NCBI GenBank assembly: GCA_017640725.1
Contig: JAEPQB010000002.1
Location: 124,001-188,000 of the forward strand
Direction: 5' to 3'
DNA from: Kordiimonadaceae bacterium
Lineage (GTDB): Bacteria > Pseudomonadota > Alphaproteobacteria > Sphingomonadales > Kordiimonadaceae
DNA: 64,000 nucleotides
The notes under the pieces were generated by a model, which was given only the letters and a program-made list of their open reading frames with translations, made no database searches and was not told the DNA's origin. A program made the position numbers and the translations under genes. Below, piece by piece: positions 53,248 through 63,828 of the stretch; position 1 is the stretch's first letter; the number at the start of each line of letters is the position of its first letter.

Positions 53248-54173
53248 GATGCGGCCCCCTTTGTTTCCCTGCCCACTCGTTTGATTTCCCACTCCAGCTC
53301 CACACCTGAATGCTCCAGGACGCGGGCACGAACTGTCTCACCCAACTCCTCAATCTGTGCTGCGGTGGCACCCCCATGATTGATCAAGAAATTGCAGTGT
53401 TTCTCAGAAACCTGAGCGTCTCCGATGCGCAGCCCCCGACACCCTGCTTCATCAACAAGTTTCCAGGCATTTGTGCCATCAGGGTTTTTGAAGGTGCTAC
53501 CGCCAGTGCGAGTGCCGAGGGGTTGGCTGTCAGCCCTTGCACTTGAAATTTCTTTCATTCTTGCGCGAATTTCCTCCGGGTTTCCGTGGGAAGCGGAAAA
53601 AGCCGCCTTGAGAATGATTTTATCCTGGGTCAATTCCGCATGACGGTAAGAGAAGTTGAAATCAGATGGAGACAGTTCTTCAACATGCCCAAAGCGGTCC
53701 ACTGTGTGGGCATGAAGCAGAACATCTTTGACTTCCCTGCCATAAGCACCCGCATTCATGCGAACGGCACCACCAATGGTGCCGGGCACACCGACAAGGA
53801 ACTCAAGCCCGGCAAGTCCTTTGTCAGCGGCAGCTTTTGCAACATGCACGTCCATCGCACCCGCGCCGGCACTAACTACGTTTCCGCGCGTGCAAATCTC
53901 GCTGAACCCCCGTCCCAGACGAATGACCAACCCTTCAATTCCACCGTCCCTTACCAAGAGGTTAGAACCCACACCAATAACCGTGATCGGAATGTCCCCA
54001 GGAAGCCTGCGTAAAACCTTGAGCAAGTCCTCTTCATCCGCAGGTTCGAACAGAATATCGGCATTGCCACCAGTTCTAAACCAACTCAGTCGTGCCATAG
54101 AGGCATTGGCAACCAAGCGGCCAGCCACATGCGGAAAAGACGAAAGGAGACCTTCTATTTCATCAGCTGTCAT
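53244..54173 (-). CDS. murB: UDP-N-acetylenolpyruvoylglucosamine reductase
   Basis: MurB reduces UDP-GlcNAc-enolpyruvate to UDP-MurNAc with NADPH and FAD (EC 1.3.1.98). The 309-residue protein has [32 protein letters not shown] (FAD pyrophosphate), [32 protein letters not shown] with the catalytic Ser, and INHGGATA. The Glu near the end ([13 protein letters not shown]) is the third catalytic residue. It overlaps murC by 11 nt. Confidence 0.96.
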   Translation of the reverse strand: MTADEIEGLLSSFPHVAGRLVANASMARLSWFRTGGNADILFEPADEEDLLKVLRRLPGDIPITVIGVGSNLLVRDGGIEGLVIRLGRGFSEICTRGNVVSAGAGAMDVHVAKAAADKGLAGLEFLVGVPGTIGGAVRMNAGAYGREVKDVLLHAHTVDRFGHVEELSPSDFNFSYRHAELTQDKIILKAAFSASHGNPEEIRARMKEISSARADSQPLGTRTGGSTFKNPDGTNAWKLVDEAGCRGLRIGDAQVSEKHCNFLINHGGATAAQIEELGETVRARVLEHSGVELEWEIKRVGRETKGAAS

Positions 54174-55590
54174 GAGCAGCCCCCTCCATCAAACTTTCAA
54201 GTTGGGCCGGTAGAGAGTTTGCCCACGCTGAGATGGTGCCCGCACCCAGGCACACGACGACATCCCCTTGGCTGGCATACTCTGCGACTTTTGCCGGCAG
54301 CTCTTCAGGACCCGAAAAAAGATCAACACTCCGGTGCCCATGTTTGCGCAGGCCTGCAACCAGCGCCCCTTGGTCTGCACCTTCTATTGGTTGCTCGCCC
54401 GCCTCATAGACGGGTGACACCAAAACAACATCAGCGTCATTGAAACAGGTACAGAAGTCATCAAACAGGCTAGCAAGTCGCGAGTAGCGGTGCGGCTGAA
54501 CAACGGCAATGACTTTACTGTCATACGCATCGCGCGCGGCTTTCAGGACCGCAGCGATCTCAACGGGATGGTGTCCGTAATCATCAATAATTGTGATTCC
54601 GTTCACTTCACCGGTTTTGGTGAAGCGACGTTTCACACCATTGAAATTGGTGAATGCTTTGGCAAGTTCTGCTGGCGCGAACCGCATTTCAAGCCCGACG
54701 GAAATGGCGGCCAACGCGTTTTGCACATTGTGTGTTCCAGGCATTGGAAGGCGCACACCTTTTATAGCACTGGTTTCAGCACTTACGCGCTCGCTCAACT
54801 CTACATCAAAAGTGGTAACGCCTTTTTTGCTGGAAACATTGACCGCCCTTACGTCAGCTTGAGCTGACAATCCATACGTCAGGTATTTCCTGCCGCTCAG
54901 GGACTGAATAAGGCCCTGCACCTCTGGATGGTCGATACACAGAACAGCTGCACCGTAGAAAGGCACCCGGTCCAAGAACTGTCGAAAGGCTTCTTTCTCA
55001 GCGTCAAAAGTCCCATAGAAGTCCAGGTGCTCGGGATCCATATTGGTGACTACAGCGATCGTTGCGGGCAACTTTACAAATGTACCGTCGCTCTCGTCGG
55101 CCTCCACGACCATCCAGTCGCTTTCACCAAGACGGGCGTTTGTACCATAGCTATTGATGATTCCGCCGTTGATAACCGTAGGATCAACGCCGCCTGCTTC
55201 TAATACGGCAGCCACCATTGAAGTGGTTGTTGTTTTGCCATGAGTGCCTGCTACCGAAACACACCATTTCAAACGCATTAACTCAGCAAGCATTTCTGCC
55301 CTACGAACAATCGGCAAAGAGCGCTTTTGCGCTTCAATATACTCGGGGTTTTCGGGTTTGATTGCAGAAGATATGACGACGACCTGGCAGTGCTCCAAGT
55401 TTTCAGCTTTTTGACCGATTTTCACGTCAATACCCTGTTCCCTAAGCCGCTGAACATTAGCGTTAGCACTAAGGTCGGATCCCTGCACCCGATAGCCAAG
55501 GTTGTGCATGACTTCGGCAATTCCAGACATGCCGATGCCGCCAATTCCGACGAAATGCACTAGTCCGATATCAAAAGGTGCATGTTTCAT
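54163..55590 (-). CDS. murC: UDP-N-acetylmuramate-L-alanine ligase
   Basis: MurC adds L-alanine to UDP-MurNAc (EC 6.3.2.8), the first amino acid of the stem peptide. The 475-residue Mur ligase has [17 protein letters not shown] (UDP-binding), the ATP loop [33 protein letters not shown] with the carbamylated-lysine region, [17 protein letters not shown] and [14 protein letters not shown]. Both neighbours overlap (murG upstream by 4 nt, murB downstream by 11 nt). Confidence 0.97.
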   Translation of the reverse strand: MKHAPFDIGLVHFVGIGGIGMSGIAEVMHNLGYRVQGSDLSANANVQRLREQGIDVKIGQKAENLEHCQVVVISSAIKPENPEYIEAQKRSLPIVRRAEMLAELMRLKWCVSVAGTHGKTTTTSMVAAVLEAGGVDPTVINGGIINSYGTNARLGESDWMVVEADESDGTFVKLPATIAVVTNMDPEHLDFYGTFDAEKEAFRQFLDRVPFYGAAVLCIDHPEVQGLIQSLSGRKYLTYGLSAQADVRAVNVSSKKGVTTFDVELSERVSAETSAIKGVRLPMPGTHNVQNALAAISVGLEMRFAPAELAKAFTNFNGVKRRFTKTGEVNGITIIDDYGHHPVEIAAVLKAARDAYDSKVIAVVQPHRYSRLASLFDDFCTCFNDADVVLVSPVYEAGEQPIEGADQGALVAGLRKHGHRSVDLFSGPEELPAKVAEYASQGDVVVCLGAGTISAWANSLPAQLESLMEGAAHDS

Positions 55591-56696
55591 GCGGCCAACC
55601 CCTCACGGTCACCCAGTTGAATAATTTCTGCCGCCAAGGCGTCGGCTGCATCCAGCCTACCCAATGTACGCATCTGGTCTGATGCATCACGAAGGTCACC
55701 CATGTCATCGAATAGCTTGAGGAGATGTGCCGACAAGTTTTCGACTGTGAAATTCAGCTCGTTCATCACCCATGCGCCGCCCGCTTCTTCAACTATGGCT
55801 GCATTGGCTGACTGATGATCGTCCGCTGCAATTGCGAGAGGCACCAATACTGCAGGTCGTCCCATTGCCGTTAGTTCAGCCAGTGTTGAGGCCCCTGCGC
55901 GAGATATTACCAGTTGTGTTTTCAACAGCTGCCCGGCAACATCATCAAAGTAGGGTTTAACCTCAGCACGAATACCCGCTGCCTCATAAACCTCTCGAAC
56001 GCGCGTCAAGTCTTCTGGCCTTGCCTGATGCGTGACGACCAAGCGCTCAGTCCATTCTTTGTCAAGCTTCGACAGCGAATTGGGCACGATGTCAGACAAA
56101 ATCCTTGCCCCCTGGCTCCCCCCTAAAACGAAGACACGAATGTCACCGCCTCCCATTGGCACCGCGTAAGCAATATTGGCCAGATTGGCAATTAATGTTC
56201 TGACTGGATTTCCTGTAACGACTGTTTCAACACCTGCTGGCACCTGCTGCGTTTGTTGAACGCTTAGGGCAACCTTCTGGCTCTTATTTGCCATCCATCG
56301 GTTCACCCTTCCCAGAACGGCATTTTGCTCATGAAGCATATATGGAATATTCATCGAGCGAGCCGCCAAAACCGCAGGCAATGACGGGTAACCACCAAAA
56401 CCGACAACAAGTGTGGGCCGCTTTTTGCGGAAGTGTTTGCGCACCGCCATTGTGCTGGCAATCAAACTAAAACCAGACTTTATCTTCTGGACAATGCCAC
56501 CGCCCATATGGCTGCTGGTTTTCAGAACCAGCCGGTCAATTTCCTGGAATACGTTGCCAATCGCGTCGCCGCGCTTGTCGGTTAGCAGAGAAATGTCGTA
56601 CCCCGCACTAATCAATTTGTCTGCAACGGCTTCTGCCGGCATCATATGCCCACCGGTCCCGCCACTTGCTAAAATTATGTAAGGTGCGCCGGTCAT
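55587..56696 (-). CDS. murG: UDP-GlcNAc:undecaprenyl-PP-MurNAc-pentapeptide GlcNAc transferase
   Basis: MurG converts lipid I to lipid II at the inner face of the membrane (EC 2.4.1.227). The 369-residue GT-B protein has [21 protein letters not shown] at the start (GGTGGH loop), [49 protein letters not shown], and [20 protein letters not shown] with [12 protein letters not shown] for the donor. ATG 56696 gives the 4-nt overlap with ftsW; upstream codons in the frame are not needed. Confidence 0.96.
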   Translation of the reverse strand: MTGAPYIILASGGTGGHMMPAEAVADKLISAGYDISLLTDKRGDAIGNVFQEIDRLVLKTSSHMGGGIVQKIKSGFSLIASTMAVRKHFRKKRPTLVVGFGGYPSLPAVLAARSMNIPYMLHEQNAVLGRVNRWMANKSQKVALSVQQTQQVPAGVETVVTGNPVRTLIANLANIAYAVPMGGGDIRVFVLGGSQGARILSDIVPNSLSKLDKEWTERLVVTHQARPEDLTRVREVYEAAGIRAEVKPYFDDVAGQLLKTQLVISRAGASTLAELTAMGRPAVLVPLAIAADDHQSANAAIVEEAGGAWVMNELNFTVENLSAHLLKLFDDMGDLRDASDQMRTLGRLDAADALAAEIIQLGDREGLAA

Positions 56697-57844
56697 TCCG
56701 CGGCCCTCCATCCTAGAGGGTCAAGCTCAGGCTGAATAAAGCGGTTTCGGCGCGTTAGTGCCAAAACCATGCCCATACCAATGGCTAAGGCCAGCATTGA
56801 TGACCCACCGTAAGAAACGAACGGTAGGGTCATACCCTTTGACGGCAGGACCGCCAAATTGACGCCAACGTTAATCAAGCTCTGCAGACCAAATTGAATG
56901 ATAAGACCAGCGACAGCCAGCAAACGAAAAGCGCTTTCTTCCTCCAGCAGGTTGGAAAGCCCCCGCATAACAACACCAGCAAACAAAAACAGCAGCATGA
57001 CACAGGCTACGGCTCCGAACTCTTCGCCAATCACTGCAAAAATATAGTCCGCGTGTGCGTCCGGCAGATTAAGTTTCACGGCGCCTTCACCCGGACCTTT
57101 GCCAAGCATCCCACCGCTCTCAAAGGCTTCGATTGCTTTATCGGCCTGGAATGTGTCACCGCTCGCAGGGTTGATAAACCGGTCTATGCGGCTGGCGACA
57201 TGCGGTAGGAATGCGTAGCTCAACCCCACACCCATCAAGGCTGACACTCCGGCAAGCGACAACCACATCAGGGGCAGCCCTGCAAGAGCCATTTGCGCAA
57301 TCCAGACGGCACTAATCAACACTGTCTGACCGAAATCCGGTTGCAAAATCAGCAACCCGACTACAACCCCATACAAACCAAAAGACACTCGTTTCGCAGG
57401 AATTTCTTCGTTGTTGAAGTGTGCCGAAAGTATCCATGCCGTAGTCACGATAAAAAACGGCTTCAAGAATTCGCTAGGCTGCAAGGTAAACATTCCAAGT
57501 GGCAGCCAGCGCGTTGCCCCCTTGATCTCGGGTCCTATGAGCAACGTCAACAAAACCAGCAACAGGGAAATTGGGAACCCGATTATGGCGATACGGCGGA
57601 CCATCGCAGTCGACAGCATCGAAATACCGATCACTACTCCCAAACCCATTGTCAAAAACACAGTCTGTTTTTTTACGAAATGGTAGGAGTCCAGTCCAAT
57701 ACGTTCAGCCACCGCAGGGCTGGCAGTAAGCGTCAACCATATTCCGACGATGGTTAGCGCAAAAATCAAAAGCAGCATCCAACGATCAACGGTCCACCAC
57801 CATCTCGACATCAAAGAATTGTCACTGCGGGAAAATGCAATCAT
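56693..57844 (-). CDS. ftsW: Lipid II polymerase FtsW (SEDS family)
   Basis: FtsW polymerises lipid II at the septum together with FtsI. The 383-residue protein has about ten transmembrane helices; key pieces are FTLQPSEFLKPF, LQPDFGQTVLI, the extracellular loop with GGMLGKGPGEGAVKLNLPDAHADYIFAVIGEEFG (read in parts, including the catalytic Asp region), and LPFVSYGGSSMLALAIGMG. It lies between murD and murG with 4-nt overlaps at both ends, the usual dcw order. Confidence 0.95.
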   Translation of the reverse strand: MIAFSRSDNSLMSRWWWTVDRWMLLLIFALTIVGIWLTLTASPAVAERIGLDSYHFVKKQTVFLTMGLGVVIGISMLSTAMVRRIAIIGFPISLLLVLLTLLIGPEIKGATRWLPLGMFTLQPSEFLKPFFIVTTAWILSAHFNNEEIPAKRVSFGLYGVVVGLLILQPDFGQTVLISAVWIAQMALAGLPLMWLSLAGVSALMGVGLSYAFLPHVASRIDRFINPASGDTFQADKAIEAFESGGMLGKGPGEGAVKLNLPDAHADYIFAVIGEEFGAVACVMLLFLFAGVVMRGLSNLLEEESAFRLLAVAGLIIQFGLQSLINVGVNLAVLPSKGMTLPFVSYGGSSMLALAIGMGMVLALTRRNRFIQPELDPLGWRAAE

Positions 57845-59196
57845 GAGCTCGCTCCCGTATAGGCAGCGACTGCGGCCTTAAACGCGTCTCCGCGCTGTTC
57901 GAAATTGTCGAATTGATCAAATGCCGTGCATGCCGGCGAAAGCAAAATAGTGTCACCAGCCTCGGCGTCATTCAAAGCGCCATTCACCGCTTCAGCCATG
58001 GTGGCGAAGCTGGTCTGAGGCAAGGATGCGGGCAGAGCATCTGAAAGCAACTGTGCGTGCTCCCCCATCAAATACGCGCGGCGCACCGATCGCAAAGAGC
58101 GGGACAGACTTGTGAAGTCTTTGTCTTTCGCTTTGCCACCTGCAATCCAGCGGATGTTATCGAATGTTTCAAGCGCACGTTTTGCTGAGTCCACATTCGT
58201 GGCTTTCGAATCATTCACAACGAGGAAGTCGCTTACATTCGAGACAATTTCTTGGCGATGCGCCAAGCCAGGAAAAGTGCTCATTGCCGTTATGATTTCT
58301 GCGCTTTCCAGGCCTACAGCTCTTACCGCAGCAAAGGCCGCCGCAGCATTCTGCCAATTATGAACCCCCTGCAAGCTCTTGATATCAGATATGCTACCGT
58401 GATGTTGCAGTTCCTCGTCGACGCTTTTTACCTCGCCGTTAAATACGAAAACGCCGGCATCAACTTCGTGATTTCCAGCGACCTGAATTGAAAACGGAAG
58501 GCTGTCTGCAATATTGCGGCAAATGTCGTCATCCACGCCCACAACTGCAACGCAGTCAGGGTTTTGCATGTCGAAAAGCCTGCGTTTTGCCGCGACGTAT
58601 GTCGCCATGTCACCATGCCTGTCCAAATGGTCAGGGGACATATTGAGGAGAACGCCAATGTCGCAAGAAAGCTGCTTCGTAAGATCCAATTGAAACGAAG
58701 AAAGTTCAAAAACGTATACCCCACCGGCAGGCAGTGCATCCAGCGCCATCACACCCGTGCCGATATTCCCGCCGACAGCTGTTGGAATTCCGCATTCAGC
58801 AAGTATATGCCCTATCAGGGCCGTGGTGGTTGACTTACCGTTGGTACCGGTGATCCCAATGATTTTATGATCCGGCAGGCTCTCACGTGCCGCTTCGAAA
58901 ATATCGAGATCACTAATCAAAGCGACTTTTGCGTTTTTGGCACTATCAACCAATCTGTGCGGCTGCGGATACGTTAGGGGAACACCGGGTGCCAATACCA
59001 ATGCATCTAATTGGCTCAAATCCAACTCATACAAATTGGCGGCACAACTTTCGACCTGCAGGCGCGCACTTTCATTGTCGTCCCAGGCGAAAACCTCAGC
59101 CCCTGACGCAACAAGGGAATGCACAGTTGCAAGGCCCGAACGTGCCAAGCCAAACACGCCAACTTTTTTGCCTTGATATGCCGGAACAGTTATCAC
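57841..59196 (-). CDS. murD: UDP-N-acetylmuramoylalanine-D-glutamate ligase
   Basis: MurD adds D-glutamate to UDP-MurNAc-L-alanine (EC 6.3.2.9). The 451-residue Mur ligase has KVGVFGLARSGLATVHSL at the start, LVLAPGVPLTYP, the ATP loop IGITGTNGKSTTTALIGHIL, LLNMSPDHLDRHGD, LQGVHNWQNAAAAFAAV and VVNDSKATNVDSAKRAL. It follows mraY by 8 nt and overlaps ftsW by 4 nt. Confidence 0.96.
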   Translation of the reverse strand: MITVPAYQGKKVGVFGLARSGLATVHSLVASGAEVFAWDDNESARLQVESCAANLYELDLSQLDALVLAPGVPLTYPQPHRLVDSAKNAKVALISDLDIFEAARESLPDHKIIGITGTNGKSTTTALIGHILAECGIPTAVGGNIGTGVMALDALPAGGVYVFELSSFQLDLTKQLSCDIGVLLNMSPDHLDRHGDMATYVAAKRRLFDMQNPDCVAVVGVDDDICRNIADSLPFSIQVAGNHEVDAGVFVFNGEVKSVDEELQHHGSISDIKSLQGVHNWQNAAAAFAAVRAVGLESAEIITAMSTFPGLAHRQEIVSNVSDFLVVNDSKATNVDSAKRALETFDNIRWIAGGKAKDKDFTSLSRSLRSVRRAYLMGEHAQLLSDALPASLPQTSFATMAEAVNGALNDAEAGDTILLSPACTAFDQFDNFEQRGDAFKAAVAAYTGASS

Positions 59197-59204
59197 GCAG
59201 ATGC

Positions 59205-60269
59205 TTACCTAAGTTTCAATGTGGCGAGACCGATCAGCGCCAGCACTACCGCGATAATCCAGAAACGGATTACGATAGTGGGCTCTGCCCAGCCTTTTTG
59301 TTCGTAATGATGATGCAGCGGTGCCATGCGAAACACGCGCTTGCCCGTGAGCTTGAAAGAGAGCACTTGCACGATCACGGAAATTGTTTCAAGCCAAAAC
59401 AGGCCGCCGATAATGCCCAGAACAATTTCATGTTTTGTCACAACAGCAATCGTGCCCAGCGCACCACCTAGAGCGAGCGAGCCTGTGTCTCCCATAAAGA
59501 CCATTGCTGGCGGAGCGTTGAACCACAAGAACCCAAGCCCTGCGCCGATGATAGCGCCGCAAAGAACTGACAGCTCCCCTGCTCCTGCGACATAGGCAAT
59601 GCCCAAGTAACCAGTATAGACCGTGTTACCAACCAAATAAGCAATCAGACCAAATGCTGCCGCCGCAATCATCACTGGCACAATCGCCAGACCGTCCAGC
59701 CCATCTGTTAAGTTGACAGCATTGCCAGCCCATACGATCACCAAACATGCGAAAGGCAGGTAGAAAATACCGAGATTGATCAACAGCGTTTTGAAAAACG
59801 GCAATGCCAAAGTTGGCTCGACCAACTCAGCCATCCACCAAGCAACGGCGAGCCCGATTATCAATTCGATGATGAACTTCAAACGCCCGGGTACACCGTC
59901 CGAGGAGGCCTTGGTCACTTTAAGGTAATCGTCTACGAATCCGATGGCGCCAAAACTCAGGGTCACGGCCAACACTGCCCACACATAAGGATTGGTGAGG
60001 TCAGCCCACAAAAGTGTTGAAACAAACAGCCCCAACAGAATCATGAACCCGCCCATGGTTGGCGTTCCAGCCTTTGCAACAATGTGGCTCTGCGGGCCAT
60101 CCTCGCGGATTGGCTGACCCTTTTTCTGTTTTGTTTTCAACCAGTTGATAATTTTAGGGCCAGTCAAAAAGCAGATGATCAGAGCCGTGATTACCGCGCC
60201 GCCGGTTCTGAAGGTCAGGTAACTAAACAGGTTGAACAAACCACCTTGATCCGCAAGCATATGAAACAT
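59205..60269 (-). CDS. mraY: Phospho-MurNAc-pentapeptide transferase
   Basis: MraY moves phospho-MurNAc-pentapeptide from UDP to undecaprenyl phosphate, making lipid I (EC 2.7.8.13). The 354-residue protein has ten helices and the family motifs [34 protein letters not shown] (in part D-D), [15 protein letters not shown] (catalytic Asp), [19 protein letters not shown] and MAPLHHHYE. It stands directly after murE (5 nt), where murF would be expected. Confidence 0.97.
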   Translation of the reverse strand: MFHMLADQGGLFNLFSYLTFRTGGAVITALIICFLTGPKIINWLKTKQKKGQPIREDGPQSHIVAKAGTPTMGGFMILLGLFVSTLLWADLTNPYVWAVLAVTLSFGAIGFVDDYLKVTKASSDGVPGRLKFIIELIIGLAVAWWMAELVEPTLALPFFKTLLINLGIFYLPFACLVIVWAGNAVNLTDGLDGLAIVPVMIAAAAFGLIAYLVGNTVYTGYLGIAYVAGAGELSVLCGAIIGAGLGFLWFNAPPAMVFMGDTGSLALGGALGTIAVVTKHEIVLGIIGGLFWLETISVIVQVLSFKLTGKRVFRMAPLHHHYEQKGWAEPTIVIRFWIIAVVLALIGLATLKLR

Positions 60270-60273
60270 GGTA

Positions 60274-61740
60274 TTATCCTTTTCCGGCCGCGCTCAAAGA
60301 GCCACTACCCGTGATCGCACGCACGGTTTCAATATCTGAATATTCGATGGTGTTATCGGCCAGAATTTGGCCCGTTTCATGGCCTTTTCCTGCGACAATG
60401 ATCATATCTCCGGGCGCAGCAGCACCAGCAGCAGCTTCGATTGCGGAAGCTCGATCCCCAATCTCGGTTGCGCCCGGACAGCCTTCCATAATTTCGGCAC
60501 GGATCGCTGCAGCATTCTCGGTTCTCGGGTTATCATCGGTCACGTAAACAAGGTCCGCCAACTCAGCAGCAACCTGGCCCATAAGGGGGCGCTTGCCTGT
60601 ATCGCGGTCGCCGCCGCAGCCAAAAACAACGTGCAGCTTGTTTGGTTTGTGCGCTCGGGCTGCCATAAGAACGGTTTTTAGTCCGTCGGGTGTGTGGGCG
60701 TAGTCAACATACAACCCTGCACCATTTTTCTGGCCGATTAATTCTAGGCGACCTGGCACACCCTCAAGCGTTTCGAAGGCCGAGACTGCCTCACCAAGCT
60801 CAACGTCGTCTACCGAGACCAGACCTGCCGCAGCAAGAACATTCATAGCTTGAAAACTGCCAACAAGAGGAAGGCTAACTTTCCTGAGTTCTCCATGAAT
60901 TTTGAGCTCAAGAACTTGTCCAATGGCATTGGGCGTTGCCGAGACTATCTGAAGGTCTGCAGCCTCTGTGAAGCCGTACGTCAAACGTTCAAGCGACCTA
61001 CCCCAGGCGATGTCATCCAGCGTGCGCCCCCGAGGGCAGTCCATGTTAATCACAGCCAACGAACCAGGAGACAACAGTTCGCCAAACAAACGGGCCTTCG
61101 CATAAAAATATGCAGGTTCGGTTTTGTGATAGTCCAGATGATCTCTCGAAAGGTTCGTGAATGCGGCGGCCTTTAGAGCCATACCGTCTAGTCGGTATTG
61201 ATCCAGGCCATGGCTAGATGCCTCCACCGCAACACGATCTATCTGATTGGATTTCAACTTTGACAAAACCTGATGCAGTTCAACCGGATCGGGCGTGGTT
61301 AACCCGCCTGGCAAGTTAATCGCTTGAGAGCGCACCCCAAGCGTTCCGATACTCGCAGCACTTTTCCCAACAGCTTCCCAAATCTGGCGTGTGAAATCTG
61401 CTACTGACGTTTTACCGTTCGTGCCTGTAACCGCGACCTGAATGTCCGGTTGAGGACCTGCAAAATTGGCAGCAATTTCTGCGTATCTTTTGCGGGGGTT
61501 GTGATCCTGAATTACCGGCACGGAGATGCTGGCTGCCTGCGGCGACCGTTCCATCAAAATGGCTGCAGCACCCTTCTCCAGCGCACTGCCAACAAAGTCT
61601 TTGCCATCTACCACTGAGCCGGGCAATGCAGCAAACAGGTTGCCAGGAGACACAGCGCGACTGTCGTTTGTCACGCCACTGATGACAACATCGGCTGAGG
61701 CACCTGATCCGCCCAAAAGCTCTAACAATCTTGCTGTCAC
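60274..61740 (-). CDS. murE: UDP-MurNAc-L-Ala-D-Glu:meso-diaminopimelate ligase
   Basis: MurE adds meso-diaminopimelate as third residue of the stem peptide (EC 6.3.2.13). The 488-residue Mur ligase has [18 protein letters not shown], the ATP loop [30 protein letters not shown], and [15 protein letters not shown], whose DNPR motif specifies meso-diaminopimelate rather than lysine. The length excludes a MurE-MurF fusion. It lies 11 nt after ftsI and 5 nt before mraY. Confidence 0.97.
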   Translation of the reverse strand: MTARLLELLGGSGASADVVISGVTNDSRAVSPGNLFAALPGSVVDGKDFVGSALEKGAAAILMERSPQAASISVPVIQDHNPRKRYAEIAANFAGPQPDIQVAVTGTNGKTSVADFTRQIWEAVGKSAASIGTLGVRSQAINLPGGLTTPDPVELHQVLSKLKSNQIDRVAVEASSHGLDQYRLDGMALKAAAFTNLSRDHLDYHKTEPAYFYAKARLFGELLSPGSLAVINMDCPRGRTLDDIAWGRSLERLTYGFTEAADLQIVSATPNAIGQVLELKIHGELRKVSLPLVGSFQAMNVLAAAGLVSVDDVELGEAVSAFETLEGVPGRLELIGQKNGAGLYVDYAHTPDGLKTVLMAARAHKPNKLHVVFGCGGDRDTGKRPLMGQVAAELADLVYVTDDNPRTENAAAIRAEIMEGCPGATEIGDRASAIEAAAGAAAPGDMIIVAGKGHETGQILADNTIEYSDIETVRAITGSGSLSAAGKG

Positions 61741-61750
61741 TTTTTACTCT

Positions 61751-63442
61751 CTACTCATCTTCCTCAATCATGAGTGCTACACGCTGGTACAAATTCTCGT
61801 CTTCTGCTTTTGGAAGAACACCAAGTAAAGGTGCAGTGCGCAAAATAACGTTCTTCACTACCGGTGCTGCGACCCAGCCACCTGATGCAAACCCAAACGT
61901 TTCTTTGGTTCCCTTTGGCTCATCCAAAAGCGCAAATACGGCATATTGTGGGTCGTCCATTGGATAGACGCCCATAAATGAAGAAATCAGGGCCTTTCGG
62001 TCATATCCGCCACCAACTGCTTTTTCAGCGGTCCCGGTCTTGCCGCCAACTCTGTAGCCCCGCGCGTCAGACCTCCCGCCTGTCCCTTTAGTAACTGCCA
62101 AGCGAAGCAGTTGACGCATTTGACGACTGGTAGCAGGCGAAACAACTGGTTTTCCCTTGGAAGTCTGGCTTCTTGATTTCAGCAACGTCGGGGTATTGAG
62201 ACGCCCACCGTTTACCATCGACGAAATACCTGTCGCCAGCTGAACCGGGCTAACCGCGATACCGTGCCCATAAGAAATGGTCATTGTAGAGACCTTACGC
62301 CAAGTTGCCGGATACATAGGCGCGCCAACCTCAGTCAATTCTAGGTCAGCGGGCGACAACAAGCCGAGCGACTGCAAAAACTGTTGCTGACGGTCACCGC
62401 CAATATCCAACGCCATTTGCGCAGTTCCAATATTGGAGGAAAAAGCAAATATTTCTGGCAAAGTCAGATAGCGGTTTTTCGGGTGGTCATCATTGATTGT
62501 GAAGCGAGAAATTCGGAGCGGCTTGGTTGCATCATAGCCGTCTTCAAATGTTGCGATGCCATCATCTAAGGCGTTAGCAAAGGTGAACGTCTTGAACGTA
62601 GACCCCAGTTCATAGACGCCCTTCGTTACTCGATTGAATCGCTCGCTTTCCCCCACACCACGAATGTTGTTTGGGTCAAAGTCGGGCATGGAAACCATGG
62701 CGATAACTTCGCCAGTATTAACATCCATCACAAGCCCGGCGGCCCCGATTGCTTGATGGGCGCGCATAGCAGCCTCAAGCTCGTCCGCCAGTGCATATTG
62801 AACACGGACATCTAGTGCGAGTGCTAGCGGCTCTCCGGCACGCTCCACCTCTGACAAACGGTCGTTAAAATAGTGCTCAACACCGGCAATTCCATTGCCG
62901 TCAACGTCAACATAGCCCAAAGCATGGGAGGCCAAGCGGCCGTGCGGGTACAACCGGTCTTCTTCGTCGCGAAAATTCAGTGCCGGATCACCCAATGCAT
63001 TGACCTGCCACTTTTGTTTGGGCGTTAACTTGCGCTTTATCCAAACGAAAGCGCGCTTCGACGAAAGCTTTTGCTCAAGTTCCGCCTGGGAAAGACCCGG
63101 CAAAACATCAACAAGCTGCTTCGCGAGACCAATTGGATCCGTTACTTCGCGCGGGTTGGCATACAATGAAGAAGACTGCAGGTTAACAGCCAAAAGCTCT
63201 CCATTCCGGTCCACGATGTCTGCACGAGCAAATGTTACCGGGGGCACGACTATTTCTCTGGCCGCGGTACGATTGGCAACCGGAGATGTCATTCCGAGTT
63301 CAATCGTGCGAACAGCCATCAAACCAAACGCCACCATAAACAGCAATACGCCAATCATTAACCGCAGACGTGCAACGGCCAACGGCGACTGATCTTCGTC
63401 AGCCCCGTGAAAGTCAAATGATTGGGCGCGCGCTAAACTCAT
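61751..63442 (-). CDS. ftsI: Septal peptidoglycan transpeptidase FtsI (PBP3)
   Basis: FtsI is the class B penicillin-binding protein that crosslinks septal peptidoglycan with FtsW. The 563-residue protein has a short cytoplasmic N terminus, one transmembrane helix (about 26-46), a pedestal domain (RADIVDRNGELLAVNL), and the transpeptidase domain with GSTFKTFTFA (S-x-x-K), SSN in FAFSSNIGTAQ, and GKTGTAEKAVGGGYD (K-T-G). It overlaps ftsL by 4 nt. Confidence 0.96.
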   Translation of the reverse strand: MSLARAQSFDFHGADEDQSPLAVARLRLMIGVLLFMVAFGLMAVRTIELGMTSPVANRTAAREIVVPPVTFARADIVDRNGELLAVNLQSSSLYANPREVTDPIGLAKQLVDVLPGLSQAELEQKLSSKRAFVWIKRKLTPKQKWQVNALGDPALNFRDEEDRLYPHGRLASHALGYVDVDGNGIAGVEHYFNDRLSEVERAGEPLALALDVRVQYALADELEAAMRAHQAIGAAGLVMDVNTGEVIAMVSMPDFDPNNIRGVGESERFNRVTKGVYELGSTFKTFTFANALDDGIATFEDGYDATKPLRISRFTINDDHPKNRYLTLPEIFAFSSNIGTAQMALDIGGDRQQQFLQSLGLLSPADLELTEVGAPMYPATWRKVSTMTISYGHGIAVSPVQLATGISSMVNGGRLNTPTLLKSRSQTSKGKPVVSPATSRQMRQLLRLAVTKGTGGRSDARGYRVGGKTGTAEKAVGGGYDRKALISSFMGVYPMDDPQYAVFALLDEPKGTKETFGFASGGWVAAPVVKNVILRTAPLLGVLPKAEDENLYQRVALMIEEDE

Positions 63443-63828
63443 AAAGTTTGGTCCTCACTTTTGGCCGTGCTGTCTTGTTCGGCGTTGACGCCTGACTCTT
63501 CCGCGGCTGGCAACAGCACACTCTGACTTCCATCGACTTTGGAGTCGCTGCGCCTAAATGGTATTTCGTCAATGTTGCCAAGCACTTGCTCAGGACGAGG
63601 CGGCATAATTGCGAGATTTTCAATTGACTGCTCTTGAAGACTCCGAGGCGTCGTAAGGTGCGCAAACTCCGCGCGCAATATGCGGAGACTTTCCTCGTCC
63701 TCATGGATTTGGTCTGCGAGCGCGGCGACGCGCTCTGCCTGGTCTTGAACCGCAAGTTTCAATTGCAAAAGCGCCGCACCAGACATCAACGCGCATATCG
63801 CTGCGATGAATGTGAACGTTTTACGCAT
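63439..63828 (-). CDS. ftsL: Cell division protein FtsL
   Basis: FtsL is a small bitopic divisome protein that forms a coiled-coil complex with FtsB and FtsQ and activates FtsWI. The 129-residue protein has a cytoplasmic MRK start, one transmembrane helix (about 4-22) and a coiled coil (about 25-65; LAVQDQAERVAALADQIHED), then a proline-rich, weakly conserved tail. Sequence conservation in the family is low; position between rsmH and ftsI secures the call. ATG 63828 follows AGGAG by 7 nt and overlaps the rsmH end by 8 nt. Confidence 0.85.
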   Translation of the reverse strand: MRKTFTFIAAICALMSGAALLQLKLAVQDQAERVAALADQIHEDEESLRILRAEFAHLTTPRSLQEQSIENLAIMPPRPEQVLGNIDEIPFRRSDSKVDGSQSVLLPAAEESGVNAEQDSTAKSEDQTL

